Assembly: GCA_039619475.1 (NCBI GenBank)
Contig: CM077116.1
Coordinates: 103,771,164 to 103,835,163, forward strand
Source: Icerya purchasi
Lineage: Eukaryota; Arthropoda; Insecta; Hemiptera; Monophlebidae
DNA length: 64,000 nucleotides
Reading direction: 5' to 3'
Part shown: positions 41,900-53,418 of the stretch, in pieces
How the letters are laid out: each line of letters opens with the position of its first letter
Position numbering within the stretch: the first letter of the stretch is position 1
Position numbers and translations under genes: made by a program
Notes under the pieces: model-generated
Told to the model about the DNA's origin: nothing
What the model saw: the letters and a program-made list of their open reading frames with translations, nothing else
The model's database searches: none

Positions 41900-42522
41900 T
41901 TGTTCGATGGAAATAATCCTGATTACTGGTCCTTCCTCATTTCTGCGTACAAGAATCTTTCCATCCCTAACCTATATGAACTTCCAATTCGCGTTCGATC
42001 TAAAGTTCTAGCTTCTTGCATGAGCTTTGCGTTCGTAGTAGTTAACTGTTCAGAGACGAAAAAGGGACTGGCTTCTGAAGAGCTACCAAAACCTATATCA
42101 CCCAGGATCGGACGTTTCATGCGACAATTTTTCAACAGTTCAAACTTTTTTTGACGACGGCAAAATCGCACAATGATATTCGAGCTTTGTTGATTTGGAA
42201 ATTTACGAAGGCGATGACATATATCTATATCAAGTGCTGAAAGCACCGTTCCAGTAACTTCGCCAATCTTAAGCACAATTTGATTAAGATCTTCTTTCTG
42301 CGTATGCGGAATGTTAGTAATAATAACATTATTCTTTCTAGTATGTTGTTCTAATTTTTCAATGCGACACTGAAGTTCGTTATTTTGTTTTCGCAGATTT
42401 ACATTATCCTCTTTAACTTCTTGCAACATTTCAAACGTTTTAGTTAGCTTTTCGTGTGAGGAATTGTACATAAATTCTAATGAATCAAGTTTTTCAACTA
42501 ACTGTGTAATTTTATCATTCAA
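41900..42522 (-). pseudogene. LINE ORF1 with coiled coil and FP25K/L1-ORF1-like domain
   Basis: The 199-codon frame begins MNDKITQLVEKLDSLEFMYN, continues as a coiled coil (residues 5-60) ending KLEQHTRKNNVIITNIPHTQ, and then has DIDICHRLRKFPNQQSSNII, VRFCRRQKKFELLKNCR. The order (coiled coil, KxNVxIxGIP, CHRL, IIVRF) is shared by ORF1 of several LINE clades and by the baculovirus FP25K protein; in an insect repeat cluster the LINE origin is more likely. It is uninterrupted but shorter than usual. Confidence 0.72.
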
Positions 42523-42573
42523 TGGTTTGATTTAATGACAATAATAGTAATAATAAATAATGATAACATAATA

Positions 42574-43340
42574 TTAATAATAAAATATAGCTAAGAATAC
42601 AACAATATGTAGGATGCACTGCTGTTCATTTTTCTGCCTCGTCCATACAAATCTATAGTTGAGAGTTCTGGCCTTTCCTTTCGTTTGCCTCAATAAATTT
42701 TTATTATATCTGGTCAGATTTTCATTAATGTATATCTGCAAAGCACTTCTTTCATTACCCGATATTTTTTTATCGAAAATTTTTACATTCTTTTTATTTC
42801 CAAAAAACAGGTCGGCTATCCGTCTACCCGGTTTAGCAATGATCGGCTTAGGTAGTTTCAAGTTTCTGCTGGGCACCCTTTGACAAGCCAAAATGTCATC
42901 TTTTTTAAATTCAATATTTAATTTAAGCGCCATCTTAATAATTACCTTCTCTATATTTTTTTCTGGTTTTTGGAGACTCCATAAATCTCAATATTCTCTC
43001 TCTTTCCATATTGCGCTAATTAGTTCATAGTCGTTTTTAATTCGGCGATTTCTTGATCTTTGTTTTTCGTTTCCGCTGTTAGCACGTTAATTTGTTCCCT
43101 CAAAGCCTTGACTTCGTTTATTAGAGCCATGCAATTGAACGAGGTCATCGTACTTTTCAGATATGAACTCAAAGCATTTTTTCATTTCCTTGAACTCACT
43201 CTTAAGCTCTTGTATGGAACACTGGTTGATCTCTTCGTCCAGTTCATTTTCCTTTGAGACGTACGCTGTTTTTTTGGTTGCCTTTTTGACGTTTTTTTTA
43301 ATTTTTTTGCATCCGACTTTTAGGTCATCAAAGCAATCGA
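42574..43340 (-). pseudogene. Second LINE ORF1 fragment of the same type
   Basis: Frames on the minus strand give a Lys-rich start, ENELDEEINQCSIQELKSEF and KCFEFISEKYDDLVQL (coiled coil, about 43250-43120), then with frame changes MALKLNIEFKKDDILACQRV, KPIIAKPGRRIADLFFGNKK and ERSALQIYINENLTRYNKNL (42933-42650). It matches the same ORF1 domain order as its neighbour at 41900-42522 but is a different copy. Confidence 0.68.
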
Positions 43341-43395
43341 TCTTTAGCTATTTTAAGTGGCCTAAATAACGGTTTAGCCTAATAGATGACACCGC

Positions 43396-44145
43396 ATGAT
43401 ATCTCATATTCTGCTCCGTCCAATTACGTATGAAGAGGTTTTTATTCCTTTACACAAGAAACGAGATTCTTCCCCGGGTTTGGATGGTATTACTTACTCA
43501 GTTATACAGAATTTAAGTAATTACGCCAAAAATATACCATTAGAAATATATAACAATTTATTGGTGTCTGGTTTAATACCTTCTGACTGATCGCGTTTTC
43601 TAGTCATTCCGATTCCCAAACCTGGTAAATTTCTCAACCAGGCGTCATCATTTCGACCGATTTCCTTGGCCTCCTACTTTAGGAAAGTTTTCGAGATTGT
43701 AATTAAGAACAGACTGATGTAGTGGATTGAGAGACAGAAGATACTTCCGGAGGGAATGTTTGGATTCCGCCCACATTTGGGTACTCAAGATTGCGTAACA
43801 TCATTCTTGGGGGATGTTTATTCTACTTTCCAAGACAAAGGCTTCTTGGTGGCAACATTCCTTGATATTCAGGGGGCATTCGATAATGTTTCCATCCCCG
43901 TTCTTTTCAATCAATTAATAGCAGTTAATATTCCTTTTCCCATGGCTAAACTTTTGTGTAGTTTATTTTTATGTAGATCCCTCCATATTCTTAACCCCGT
44001 ATCCAAACAGGTTGAAGTTCGCACAACTTATAAAGGTCTTGCCCAAGGTGCCGTTCTGAGTCCGCTTCTCTTTAATTTGTATATATTACCTCTCTTTAAT
44101 ATTCAAATACCAAATTTCTCACGAATTTTTCTTAATATATTCTAA
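43396..44145 (+). pseudogene. I-like LINE reverse transcriptase, fingers and palm
   Basis: Frames give FIPLHKKRDSSPGLDGITYS, a stop at 43588, VIPIPKPGKF, FRPISLASYFRKVFEIVIKN, a stop, then GMFGFRPHLGTQDCVTSFL, ATFLDIQGAFDNVSIPVLF (motif A) and GLAQGAVLSPLLFNLYILPL (motif B). The YADD region expected near 44100-44150 is lost where the frame breaks (PNFSRIFLNIF then stop). It cannot make an active polymerase. Confidence 0.83.
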
Positions 44146-44188
44146 ACATAATTGCCTCATTAAATGTCTTCAGGCAAGTCAAACATCT

Positions 44189-45673
44189 ATGGATATTTGT
44201 TTTAATTCCTTTGAGAAAATTCATTTTGAAATATCCCTTGCTAAATCCTCGGTAACCGTGAATTCACTTAGACCATTTGACTACGAACAAATACGTGTTC
44301 TAATTCAAAACCAACTCATTAAGTTCACTAGGCATATTAGGTATTTAGGATTGTTTTTAGATCCTAAACTAACATGGACTTTTCACATTCAAAAACTAGT
44401 TGAACTTGTAATTAAATCGTATAGCCCCTTAAAGGCTATAAGCAATTCATGGTGGGGAAGTGATCCGGTCATCTTAAGCCAGCTATACAAAAGCTTTATT
44501 AGATCGAAATTGGATTATGGAGCGATTTTCTATGGATCAGCCTCGAAGTTCCAGCTTAGAAAGTTAGATTCATTACAGAATCTTGGCTTAAGATTAATCA
44601 CGGGAAACGTCAGGTCGGCCCCCACCATCGGTCTACAAATGGAGACCAAAATTACTCCTCTGCACATTAGAAGAAATTATTTAACAGATAAATTTGTACT
44701 TAAGTATTGTAATTACAAATATCCGCAGTTTATAAGTAAGATAATGCAGGTAAGTAGTGATTGGAGATTTGTTCCCCAGAAAATGCCGCTCTTGCTCAAA
44801 AGAACTAGGATGTATTATAGTTATAGTCCAGCTCTTGTGCCATTTTCTCCCTCCAATTATTTTAATTTCAGATACGATCTCAATCTTATCAAACTGGACA
44901 TCAATATTAACACCTTTAAAAGTCATAATTTGCATCTGCTGCCTGGTAACATTGTGAACTACGTTTTTCTAGGTATCGCGAAAGAATTATACCCCGGTTA
45001 TCGGTTGATCTTTACCGATGGTGCCAAATTCCGTGGATTTAATGAAGGCGTAGGGGCCGGGTTTATTATAGAAGGTATCACTGAGCAGAAATTTAAATTA
45101 CCTCCAAAAGCTTCGATTTTCACGGTCGAGCTTCTTGCAATTGAAAAAGCGTTAGAGTTTGTGAAAAACGTGTTGCAGTCCAAGGGGGAGTTTGTAGTAT
45201 TTTCGGACAGCCTTAGTTCTCTCTTGTCGCTTCAGAGAAGTAACTTTGAATGTAATTGCCATCCAATTATTTATGAAATTAAGGAAAAGTATTTTAATAT
45301 TTCCGAACTTGGAGGAGTCATTAAATTCTGTTGGGTTCTGGGTCACTGTGGGGTACCACTTGATGACTGTGTTGATTTAATCGCAAAAGAAGGTGTTAGA
45401 TCAGGTATTAAGTTTCCATTTATCCCATCTTTCGATCTTCTAGATAAAGCCAAAAGAGGTGATCATGCGGATTGGGTATTATTTGTAGAGAGTGGTAAAT
45501 ATTTTCATATGGTCCAACCATCTTTCCCGTCCACACCTTGGTTTTATCGCCTTAGTGTCCCAGTTAGTTTGACCCGTAGGTTTGTGACCATTGTGTGTAG
45601 GCTCCGCTCTGGCCATTGCCGATTGGGTTTAAATTTTTCAAACACCGGGCACTGCACGTCGACAAAATTTTAG
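44189..45673 (+). pseudogene. I-like LINE thumb, RNase H and C-terminal region
   Basis: This is a long open frame of 494 codons. The thumb has HIRYLGLFLDPKLTWTFHIQ and FIRSKLDYGAIFYGSASK; LGLRLITGNVRSAPTIGLQM follows. RNase H has LIFTDGAKF (first Asp), ASIFTVELLAIEKALEFV (Glu), FVVFSDSLSSLLSL (Asp) and FCWVLGHCGVPLDDCVDLIA (His/Asp), with all four acidic positions in place. Downstream of 45673 the frame shifts and the zinc-binding tail continues in other frames. RNase H would remove template RNA. Confidence 0.85.
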
Positions 45674-46480
45674 AGAAGATATTTAATTGTGCCCAGTTCG
45701 ATAACACGAGACTTGCATTTCTAAAGACCTCATGTCCTGCGGTGTTTATCCTCCATTGTGTATTTTTCATCTTCTCTGTTCCAGTGATAAAATTTTATTT
45801 GTTCTCTTTAGGTTTATTGAAAGAAACAGAATTATTGTTTGTTTTTTTTTTCCTCCATTATTTTACTTATTTTTTTCTTACATTGTAGTCTTTGTCCAGT
45901 GTGGCTGTGACTACTCCTTTTTCTCATAATGTATTGTCAGCATTGCTAGGCAACTGTGGTCATAATGTGAGATAGAAATATTTATCTATTTATCTATTTT
46001 TTCTTTTGCTCCTTCTTCCAGAATGAAAAAATCTTGTTTGTGTTTGTTTTGTTTCATTGGGCACTGCCAGCAGTTGCGGACATAATGTAGAATGAAATTT
46101 CTTTTCCTGAATTTTCTATTATTAATATTTTTTAATATCTAGTCATGTCGTAGTTTGCTGGCCAAATGAACTGTTCTATTCGGGCCAAAAAAAAAAAAAA
46201 AAAAAAAAAAAAATATGTTAGCATTTCATTATTAGATTATTTATATGAAAATATGAGTATTTTGTTATTAATAGTATTTTAATAGCTTTATTATTATTAG
46301 TGGGCGATAAGCGCATCTCTACATTGTTTTTTCTTAAGTCGTCTGATAGGACTGTCTGGAAGTCCGGTAGTTTTCACACGCGATATTAATGGGTTTAAAT
46401 TATGAGGAATGCGGCATGCATTTTTTTATATTGCTGCTTATGTATTGTCCACACCGAAGGAACGTTGAGGTCATTTTCGA

Positions 46481-46705
46481 TTATACTATTTCAACATAAT
46501 ATGGCGCATTGGCCATTATCCTCAATATCTTCGACTGGAACGACTGTATTTTTTTGAGGTGCGTTTTTGCAGCTGAACCATATATTTCTAATCCGTATTT
46601 CCAGACAGGAGCTATAATGGTGTTATACAATAACATTTTATTTTCCAGACTGAGGTTGGATTTTCTTCCTGTCAGTGGATAAAACTGTCTCAGTAGCGAC
46701 TTCAA
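46481..46705 (-). pseudogene. Jockey-like LINE thumb/C-terminal segment
   Basis: The segment includes LLRQFYPLTGRKSNLSLENK and LLYNTIIAPVWKYGLEIYGS and KKIQSFQSKILRIM, standard for the part after the RT of Jockey-like LINEs (KxxLYxxxIxPVWxYGxxxWG...IQxxQxKxLR). Confidence 0.75.
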
Positions 46706-47217
46706 CTTTTTCTTTGTAATTATTACCTGCAGATTCTATACTAGGCGTCTGTCAATAGTTAATCCCAGATATTTTACTGATTGTACTTGTGGTATTTTAC
46801 AGCTGTTGTAAGTAATTGGCGGACATGTTTCTCGGTTATTTGTGAATGTGATATGTGATGATTTTTGGCCATTAATTTCGATCCTCCAATTAAGAGCCCA
46901 GTTCTGGAATAACGATAAATGATGTTGAAGGTACCTTGAAGCTTCGTGACGATCTTCGTGCTTAGCTAGTATAGCAATGTCATCAGCAAATGTAGCTTGT
47001 AGAGTAAAAATTGTGTTCAGTATGTCAGTCGTATCTATATGTTATAAAGAAGCGGGCCGAGAACGCTACCTTGAGGCATCGACGCTAGTATCTGACGCTC
47101 GCTAGACATGACGCCATTTATTTTTACTTGAAACGGCCTGTCGCTTAAATAAGATCTCAGCAGATGGTATATTTCCACTGGGAAAATCTTCCGGATTTTG
47201 TATAGCAAACCGTCATG

Positions 47218-47547
47218 CTATACACGATCGAATGCTTTGCCTACATCGAGGAACACTGCTGAGCAATACATTCCACGCTGTAACACTGACTTAATTGCAT
47301 CAACGAGTTTATGACACTGATGAATAGCTGAATGCTTCGGTCGAAATCCAAATTGATGATTAGGAAAATATACATTCGTCATATTGAGAAGAAGCGGTTG
47401 AATTAGTTTTTCGAACACTTTTCCGAACGTGTCCAGTAAACTTATTGGTCTATAGGATGAAATTTGTGTAACTGGTTTCCCGGGTTTATGGATAAGTATA
47501 GTTATCGATTTTTCCCATCTATTTGGAATGTATGATAGCCGGAGCAT
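47218..47547 (-). pseudogene. Jockey-like reverse transcriptase, fingers to motif A
   Basis: The frame gives IPNRWEKSITILIHKPGKPV, SYRPISLLDTFGKVFEKLIQ, NHQFGFRPKHSAIHQ and VFLDVGKAFDRV. It ends at a stop right after motif A; the palm motifs that follow are in other frames (near 47090-46980, a region including ATFADDIAIL-like residues). Confidence 0.8.
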
Positions 47548-48797
47548 AGAATTGTATATGTATAAAAGTAGTAAAAGTACTTTTTTTGGCAGATGTTTCG
47601 AGATATCATTTGTTATTCCATCTTCTCCGGGAGCTTTTTGGCGAAGAAGTAAAGTTGATATCCTTACTTGTATTAGCTATGTGAGGTGAGTTGGACGTTG
47701 ATTCATTAGCGTGATCCCTTTTTTCAGTTGATCCTGTTGAAATGGTTTTCGCTTGCGGAGATTGAAGTTTTGGAAAGTTGAAGTTTTTTTGGATGCTTTT
47801 CACGATTGGTTTCAGCGTCGGATTAGATTTAGCTCCGTTTTTAATATTTATTTTTGAGGACATGACACGGCGTGCGTTGATCGAGGTAAGATCGAGCTGC
47901 AATAAGCGACATGCACTACTGGCTTTGGTTTTTTCTGCTAAGCGACGCACTTGGTCGAATTAAGGAAACAACAAAGCGTTATAGATAAACGAAGGATAAG
48001 AAATACAACAGTTGATAATAATAATTGAAAAATCTTACCATTACGTTCTGCTGAATTATAAAAGCGCGATAACACGACTAAACATTAATCGGTAATAAAT
48101 ATAATTTTTTTTTTTTTTTTGGCCCGGCAAAAAACTATCTGGCCACCAACAACTTCTACAAATAACCAAGACTAATAGAATAGTGTGTAGCAATAAAGTT
48201 CAAGCAAACATGACCGCAATGACGCAACATAGCCCAAGTATGTCGAAAAGAAGGATACGGAATTAACACTGATAATGGAACGTCCACAATTAGAGATGGG
48301 CAAAATGACTCTTTTCAAAGATCGGATCAGAACCATTCATTCACTTCAAAGAGCTAGCTCTTTTTCATGGCTCACCAATCACCTGAAATTAATAGATTAA
48401 TACTTAAACCTAAAGTGATGATTTATCATTCACGTTGACGAATGATTTGTTAATGAAAATTATGTGTGCAGATGACCAATATATCAATTTTTATTGTATT
48501 TTCTGTATCCATGGTTCGAAGCATTCATAAAACAGCCAATATATTAAAATTACGTTTATAGGATATTTTTAATTGTGATGAAGTTACAAACGTTTATTCT
48601 TACAAAAAAAAAACAGTTTACACAAAATAAGTAACATATTAATCAATACAACTAATTTATTTTGAAAAAAATGAAAAGCGTGCTAATTAAATTGAAACAA
48701 AAATACAATACAACTCGCATGATCAAAATAAAACAACAATACAACAGGAACGCATTAAACTAAAAAAAAAAAAAAATGAAAAACTGCTTAATTAAAC

Positions 48798-50744
48798 TTA
48801 ATCGCTATTATTATTCAAAAACAAAATTTGAGTCATTTTGCTGGAGTTGAGGCGGTTTCTTTTTTCAGTGCATATTTGGCCTGCTTTTGAGAATATACGC
48901 TCGCAGGGCACTGAAGTAGCTGGAATGCACAATCTTTTCAAAACTAATTCATATAAAGCTGGATACAGCAGTTTCCTGGATTCCCACCAGATTAATGGAT
49001 CTTGTGTTCTAGATAAATATGCCTCAGATAAATATTTGTCCAGCTCAACTATTGCTGTAGATCTTGGGTCATTCATTCCTTGGAGCTGAGTTAGAGTTTC
49101 ATCAAACTCCTTCCAAATAGATATATTTTCACTCAATGTTGTGACACTTGATGTTTGGGAAATTTGGCGATTAGTTTGTTGGGCAATTAAGACTTTCATT
49201 TTCGATGCAACACTGTTATAATATTCCTGGAATATACTTTCTTCAGAAAATCCCTGTTTTTTAAATCGGGGATCCAATAGCATTGCTTGCAGTATTAATT
49301 CATTGTTTGCTATAAACCCAAACCGTTCTGACAATCCTTTAAGCAATTCAGTTGTCAACTGAGCTATTTCTGGAGGCAAATCTCTATTTTTTTCTTCATA
49401 TGTCTTCAATTGACGCACCATTAATGTAGATAAGATCGCCATTTTTGATAATGATACATTCTTTTCTGATGATATCTCTCTGGTTACCTCTTCAAATATT
49501 TTCAAAATATTTACGGATTGCTTTACTATCTCCCAGTCTGTATCTTTTAAACTAAAATTGAACAATTTTGTTCCCAATATTGCTAGACATGAAATTATTG
49601 CTTTTTTATTATTTAAAAATCTTTGAAGCATGTCATAAGTCGAATTCCATCTTGTTGGGACATCTTGTTTAAGCTTTAATTTTTCCATTTTTAAATTTTC
49701 TTGCATTTCTACAAGTTTGCTTAAGGCAAATGAACTTTTTTTAAAATATAAAACGGTTCGTTTTACCTCATCAACTATTTTGTGAATTGACACTTGAATA
49801 GCATTTTGCACAACAAGATTTAGTGAATGAGCAAAACAGGGAAGATGGGGAAAGTTTAAACGCTTAGCAGATAACTTCATATTTGAAGCATTATCTGTAA
49901 TTATTGCTGTAATTTTATAATGAATTTCAAATTTTTTGCAAACATCATTTACCCAAGCAGCAATATTTTCAGAGGTATGCCTGCCTTCGAACTGTGAACA
50001 TTCTAATAAATATGATTTCAATTTGGTGTTGTTATCTATAAAATGTGCAGTGAGTGCATAAAAGCTGACATTGTTGATGTTTGTCCATCCATCAGCGGTA
50101 AGACTAACTGCTTTTGCATGTAATAAATCATTTTTAATTTTATTAAATAATTGATAAAACAGGCCGGGCAATAAAGAATTTGATAACGTTTTTCTACTTG
50201 GCAAGTTATAATTTGGGCAAAGCATGTTTACAAATTTTTTAAACTCCACATTTTCAACTATTGAAAAAGGTTGGTATTCTTTACATATCATTTTCAATAG
50301 TTGCGTGTCTAATGCAACACTTTGATTTGGTGTAATAGGTTTGATTATATTAACGAATTTATTTATATTTGATTGACGAGTTGACGAAGAATGTGTTAGA
50401 AAAGAACAGCTAGGTCCAGGATCTTGAGATGCTGTTGGAATGTCATTTCCTGTTTCTGGATGGAGAGATTCAGCCAAAATAGAACTCGAAGATGATTTGA
50501 GAGGAAGGATTTCCTCAATTTCATCCAACTCATCACCGTCACCAGATAATGGAGCCCTTGATCGGTTTCCTCGTTCCAAAGGCACAGTTGGATGTTTAGA
50601 TTTTAAGTGTCTTTTTAAATTTGATGATGATCCAGATGGACAGGAAATTAATTGATAACAGTAACGACATTTTCCTTTTTTGTCAAGTTTGGTGAAATGA
50701 TACCAAATATCGCTGACAGTTCTTGTGAGTGTTGGCACAGACAT
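48798..50744 (-). CDS. hAT transposase, BED-finger (ZBED type), intact
   Basis: The 648-residue protein begins with a BED zinc finger: C26-X2-C29 (KGKCRYCYQL) and H46-X4-H51 (LKRHLKSKH). A disordered acidic/Ser region follows. The catalytic domain has KAVSLTADGWTNINNVSFYA (first Asp), ITAIITDNASNMKLSAKRLN (second Asp) and LPCFAHSLNLVVQNAI. The C-terminal dimerisation domain has DPLIWWESRKLLYPALYELV and IPATSVPCERIFSKAGQICT, the hAT signature. Length and completeness suggest it could be functional. It is closest in layout to the ZBED1/ZBED4-like transposases. Start chosen at the first ATG of the open frame. Confidence 0.93.
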   Translation of the reverse strand: MSVPTLTRTVSDIWYHFTKLDKKGKCRYCYQLISCPSGSSSNLKRHLKSKHPTVPLERGNRSRAPLSGDGDELDEIEEILPLKSSSSSILAESLHPETGNDIPTASQDPGPSCSFLTHSSSTRQSNINKFVNIIKPITPNQSVALDTQLLKMICKEYQPFSIVENVEFKKFVNMLCPNYNLPSRKTLSNSLLPGLFYQLFNKIKNDLLHAKAVSLTADGWTNINNVSFYALTAHFIDNNTKLKSYLLECSQFEGRHTSENIAAWVNDVCKKFEIHYKITAIITDNASNMKLSAKRLNFPHLPCFAHSLNLVVQNAIQVSIHKIVDEVKRTVLYFKKSSFALSKLVEMQENLKMEKLKLKQDVPTRWNSTYDMLQRFLNNKKAIISCLAILGTKLFNFSLKDTDWEIVKQSVNILKIFEEVTREISSEKNVSLSKMAILSTLMVRQLKTYEEKNRDLPPEIAQLTTELLKGLSERFGFIANNELILQAMLLDPRFKKQGFSEESIFQEYYNSVASKMKVLIAQQTNRQISQTSSVTTLSENISIWKEFDETLTQLQGMNDPRSTAIVELDKYLSEAYLSRTQDPLIWWESRKLLYPALYELVLKRLCIPATSVPCERIFSKAGQICTEKRNRLNSSKMTQILFLNNNSD

Positions 50745-51618
50745 TTTCTTCTACCAAATATATTAGAAAAATTAAGTATTTATTAATGATTATATATATA
50801 ATAAAATGGGATACGGATAAATTTAAAATTTTAAAGGAAACCACAACATACTTAGAAACTTAAAACAAGTATCTAAACGAACTAGAAAAGCGTTAAAAAT
50901 TGAAATAGTTTATTAACATGTTTCTTATGAAATACGTTAGAAATCATATATAACATGTATTTTTCCATTTGTATCTTGCACACAGCGCATACATATAAAA
51001 GGCAGAGCAGCACATAAGCCGGGTAAACCGGTAATATAATAATATTGAATAAAAAAAACATGTCAGGAAAATTCACAAAATAACAGGTTAAATTACAGTA
51101 TATAAACAATCTACATACCTATTAATTCAGTTCTAATCTTTGGCAACGATTAATTAAAACATAAAATAATGTGATTCTTTACTCACTCAATGATTCACTG
51201 AATGATCAAATCGAAGATCGGATCATCAAAAAGAATAAAAGATCGTACTCGTAACTGAAGTGATTAACTGATCAAATAAGCAGAGAGTCAGTACTCAGTA
51301 AGACAGAACAATGAACATAGCTCTTTCCTCTCCACTCAAATTCATTGACGTCCGACCATTTTTTATTTATTTATTTTTGGACATGCCAGTCATGCCAGCT
51401 AAAGAACGCTTAGTAAGTTAAATGTGTTTACTTACGCGCGGTATTTGAACGAACGGTTTAGAGTTTAGACACACCGCACACGTGCAATACATTTGATCTC
51501 TACAACTTGTAAACAAATAGGGAAAACACAAGCACACAAATGTAGTCGTTAATTATGACATTTCTTGCACACACATACACAACCTCATAGACTATCAAAT
51601 ATCGAACGTTGTCAGCTT

Positions 51619-51816
51619 CGAGAGCTACCATTCTTTTTTTATGAATCATCGTTCACTAATTCGACAAAAACAGCTACCTCTTGGAACTAGCTCGCGAGCG
51701 GATCGCCCATCTCGAAATTCGAGAGCTACCATTCTTTTTTTGTGAATCATCGTTCACTCATTCGACAAAAAGAGCTAGCTCTTGGAACTAGCTCGCGAGC
51801 GGATCGCCCATCTCTA
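51619..51816. repeat. Tandem duplication of the hAT right end (101-bp period)
   Basis: CGAGAGCTACCATTCTTTTT starts at 51619 and at 51720 and the two units agree closely, each ending GGATCGCCCATCTC. The inner unit therefore has a near-copy of the terminal inverted repeat, which could give an alternative excision end. Confidence 0.85.
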
Positions 51817-51824
51817 TCCACAAT

Positions 51825-52560
51825 ACAACTCGAACATACATGGCCGCAATGATTGGCATAGCCCACGAGTGTCAAGAAGGAATGAATATAAAATTAACAC
51901 TGACCTCATCACACCTCAAGTGAAACAGGTACTGGGGTGCGACTGGACAGCAGCAGGTCAAGGATATAGGTTTAGAACCGAGTAATTAACAAGCTGCAAG
52001 ACCTCTGAAGATGACAGTTATTAGCCACATCAAAACTCCTTGATAGTTAACTGAAGCCGGGCCATAAAATCAAAAACAAAAAGAAAAAGTAAGAAAGCAA
52101 AAAAAAGAAAACTTTAAATAATGATTCTACTTCTTTTCATAAACGTGAATATTATTATCAACACACGATTACCTGAAGCGAGTAAGGGAAAAATACAGTA
52201 AGGAGGAAACGAACCGCAGGCCTTTAAATCCTCCAAAAGGAAGACTCGGTCTCTGGCTAGCGCCTCACAATTAAACAAAAGGTGATTAATTTCCTCACGA
52301 AAATCTATACTAAAATTCTCATTATAGTTGGAGTGTAGAGGGGTTTCAACCCCAAAATTTAGTCACACCCTGTTATGCCCCGTACGAAGTCTGCAGATAG
52401 TAGTCACAAACTTTCGCACTAAACTATCCGGAACATTAGAAATATTGAAATACCAGGGTTTTAATTCAAAGAGTCGATTGGACCAATTCGTAAGACCTGC
52501 CTGTACTAGGCGCACTCTTGATAATATTTTCCCATTCGGTTAAGTTATCTCTTTTAACCT
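51825..52560 (-). pseudogene. I-like LINE ORF2 C-terminal zinc region and 3' UTR
   Basis: Minus-strand frames near 52480-52100 read WYFNISNVPDSLVRKFVTTI, CRLRTGHNRV and EINHLLFNCEALARDRVFLL, the R-LRTGH...HLLFNC module at the end of LINE ORF2 proteins. A stop lies after RV, and the zinc segment is short of its first cysteines. The rest down to 51825 is 3' UTR. Confidence 0.7.
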
Positions 52561-52599
52561 TCTCTAAAAGATCCGGTGACGGGATGTAGGGGAATATTA

Positions 52600-53418
52600 T
52601 CCCATCTCAGGCAGCGTCTTTAGCTGCCTGATCCACCACTTCGTTCAATATGATCCCACAGTGACTAGGGATCCAATAAAACTTTACTGTATTCCCATTG
52701 TCCCGAATGTTAGCGAGTTTTAATTTGGTTTCGAATATCGATGGGTGGTTCTGATGCTTAGTGACTGTTCCTAAGGGCCAAAAGGCTATTTAGACTGTTT
52801 GAGCATATTACCGATTTTCCTCTACCGTCTGCAGCGTTTAGAATAAAATCGCAGGCCTTGTCAGTGGCGAGCAACTCAGCAGTAAACACAGAAGCCTCAG
52901 ACAGAAGCTTAAACTTAAATATTAAGTTCTCTCCCGTTATGAATGCCGTGCCCGTCGCCTTCCTAGACCCTGAGAACTTCGCGTTATTCGTAAATATTCT
53001 TAGGAAAGAAGGGTATTCGAATTCCATTAATTGCATAAAGCAAGAATTAAATACATGGGGGGGGGGGGCATTCTTTCTTTAAGTTGTTTAAGAGGTCTAA
53101 ATTTACGTCTATTTTAACTGAATTGATAATAAACGGGAAAATAAAATACCTAGATGGCAGCATGGGAAGAAGGGCGGGGCAATATGAGCTGTACCTATTG
53201 ACATTTTTAATTAAAAGCGGTTTCTTATGCTGTACGAATCTCCATTCGTTTGAAATTTTAATGAGTTTTTTTAAAATTAATGGTTGGAGGAAGCTGCAAT
53301 ATTTAATTAAAAACCGATCTGCCAGAAGAGATCTTCTTATCTGTAGGAGAGGAATTTTAGATTCTATCTGAAGACTTATGGTAGGAGCCGATCTAGCATT
53401 CCCTGTTATAAGCCTCAA
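52600..53418 (-). pseudogene. I-like LINE RNase H and connecting region
   Basis: The piece at 53418-53047 corresponds to MRLITGNARSAPTISLQIES in the other copy (LGLRLITGNVRSAPTIGLQM). The piece at 53036-52758 has FTNNAKFSGSRKATGTAFIT and ASVFTAELLATDKACDFI, with the first catalytic Asp replaced (TNNAKF for TDGAKF) but the Glu retained. Next to 52640, VDQAAKDA is the last RNase H motif. The G run at 53058-53067 breaks the frame between the pieces. Confidence 0.75.

Larger units (their letters stand above)
43370..46213 (+). mobile_element. I-like LINE, 5' truncated, with RNase H and poly(A)
   Basis: It starts inside the RT, runs through the thumb, RNase H and C-terminal region, has a 3' UTR to GGGCC and a poly(A) run at 46187-46213. 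It is the same family as the minus-strand LINE at 48105-59915 (both end in GGGCC plus poly(A), with near-identical protein motifs). The two copies are therefore in inverted orientation 2 kb apart. Confidence 0.85.
46290..47960 (-). mobile_element. Jockey-like LINE, internally deleted
   Basis: On the minus strand it has an ORF1-like N-terminal piece (47950-47680), then directly KAPGEDGITNDISKHLPKKV, RWEKSITILIHKPGKPVTQI, SSYRPISLLDTFGKVFEKLI, HQFGFRPKHSAIHQCHKLVD and CSAVFLDVGKAFDRV (RT), a damaged palm, then LLYNTIIAPVWKYGLEIYG and, near 46460, DLNVPSVWT, a typical Jockey C-terminus. The endonuclease that should lie between ORF1 and RT is missing. The 3' end is approximate. Confidence 0.78.
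48291..51816 (-). mobile_element. hAT transposon with intact transposase, 3,526 bp, 8-bp duplication
   Basis: The ends are TAGAGATGGGC and GCCCATCTCTA (11-bp perfect inverted repeats). TCCACAAT flanks the element at 48283-48290 and 51817-51824. Both subterminal regions contain the palindrome AGAGCTAGCTCT. The right end is duplicated in tandem (51619-51816). A single 648-codon transposase is present. It is inserted in the 3' UTR of the I-like LINE. Confidence 0.95.

Noticed and set aside
41923..42522. Baculovirus FP25K-like gene (viral insertion)
   Set aside because: The same domain order is common in LINE ORF1 proteins, a second copy of the same type lies next to it, and no other viral gene is present.
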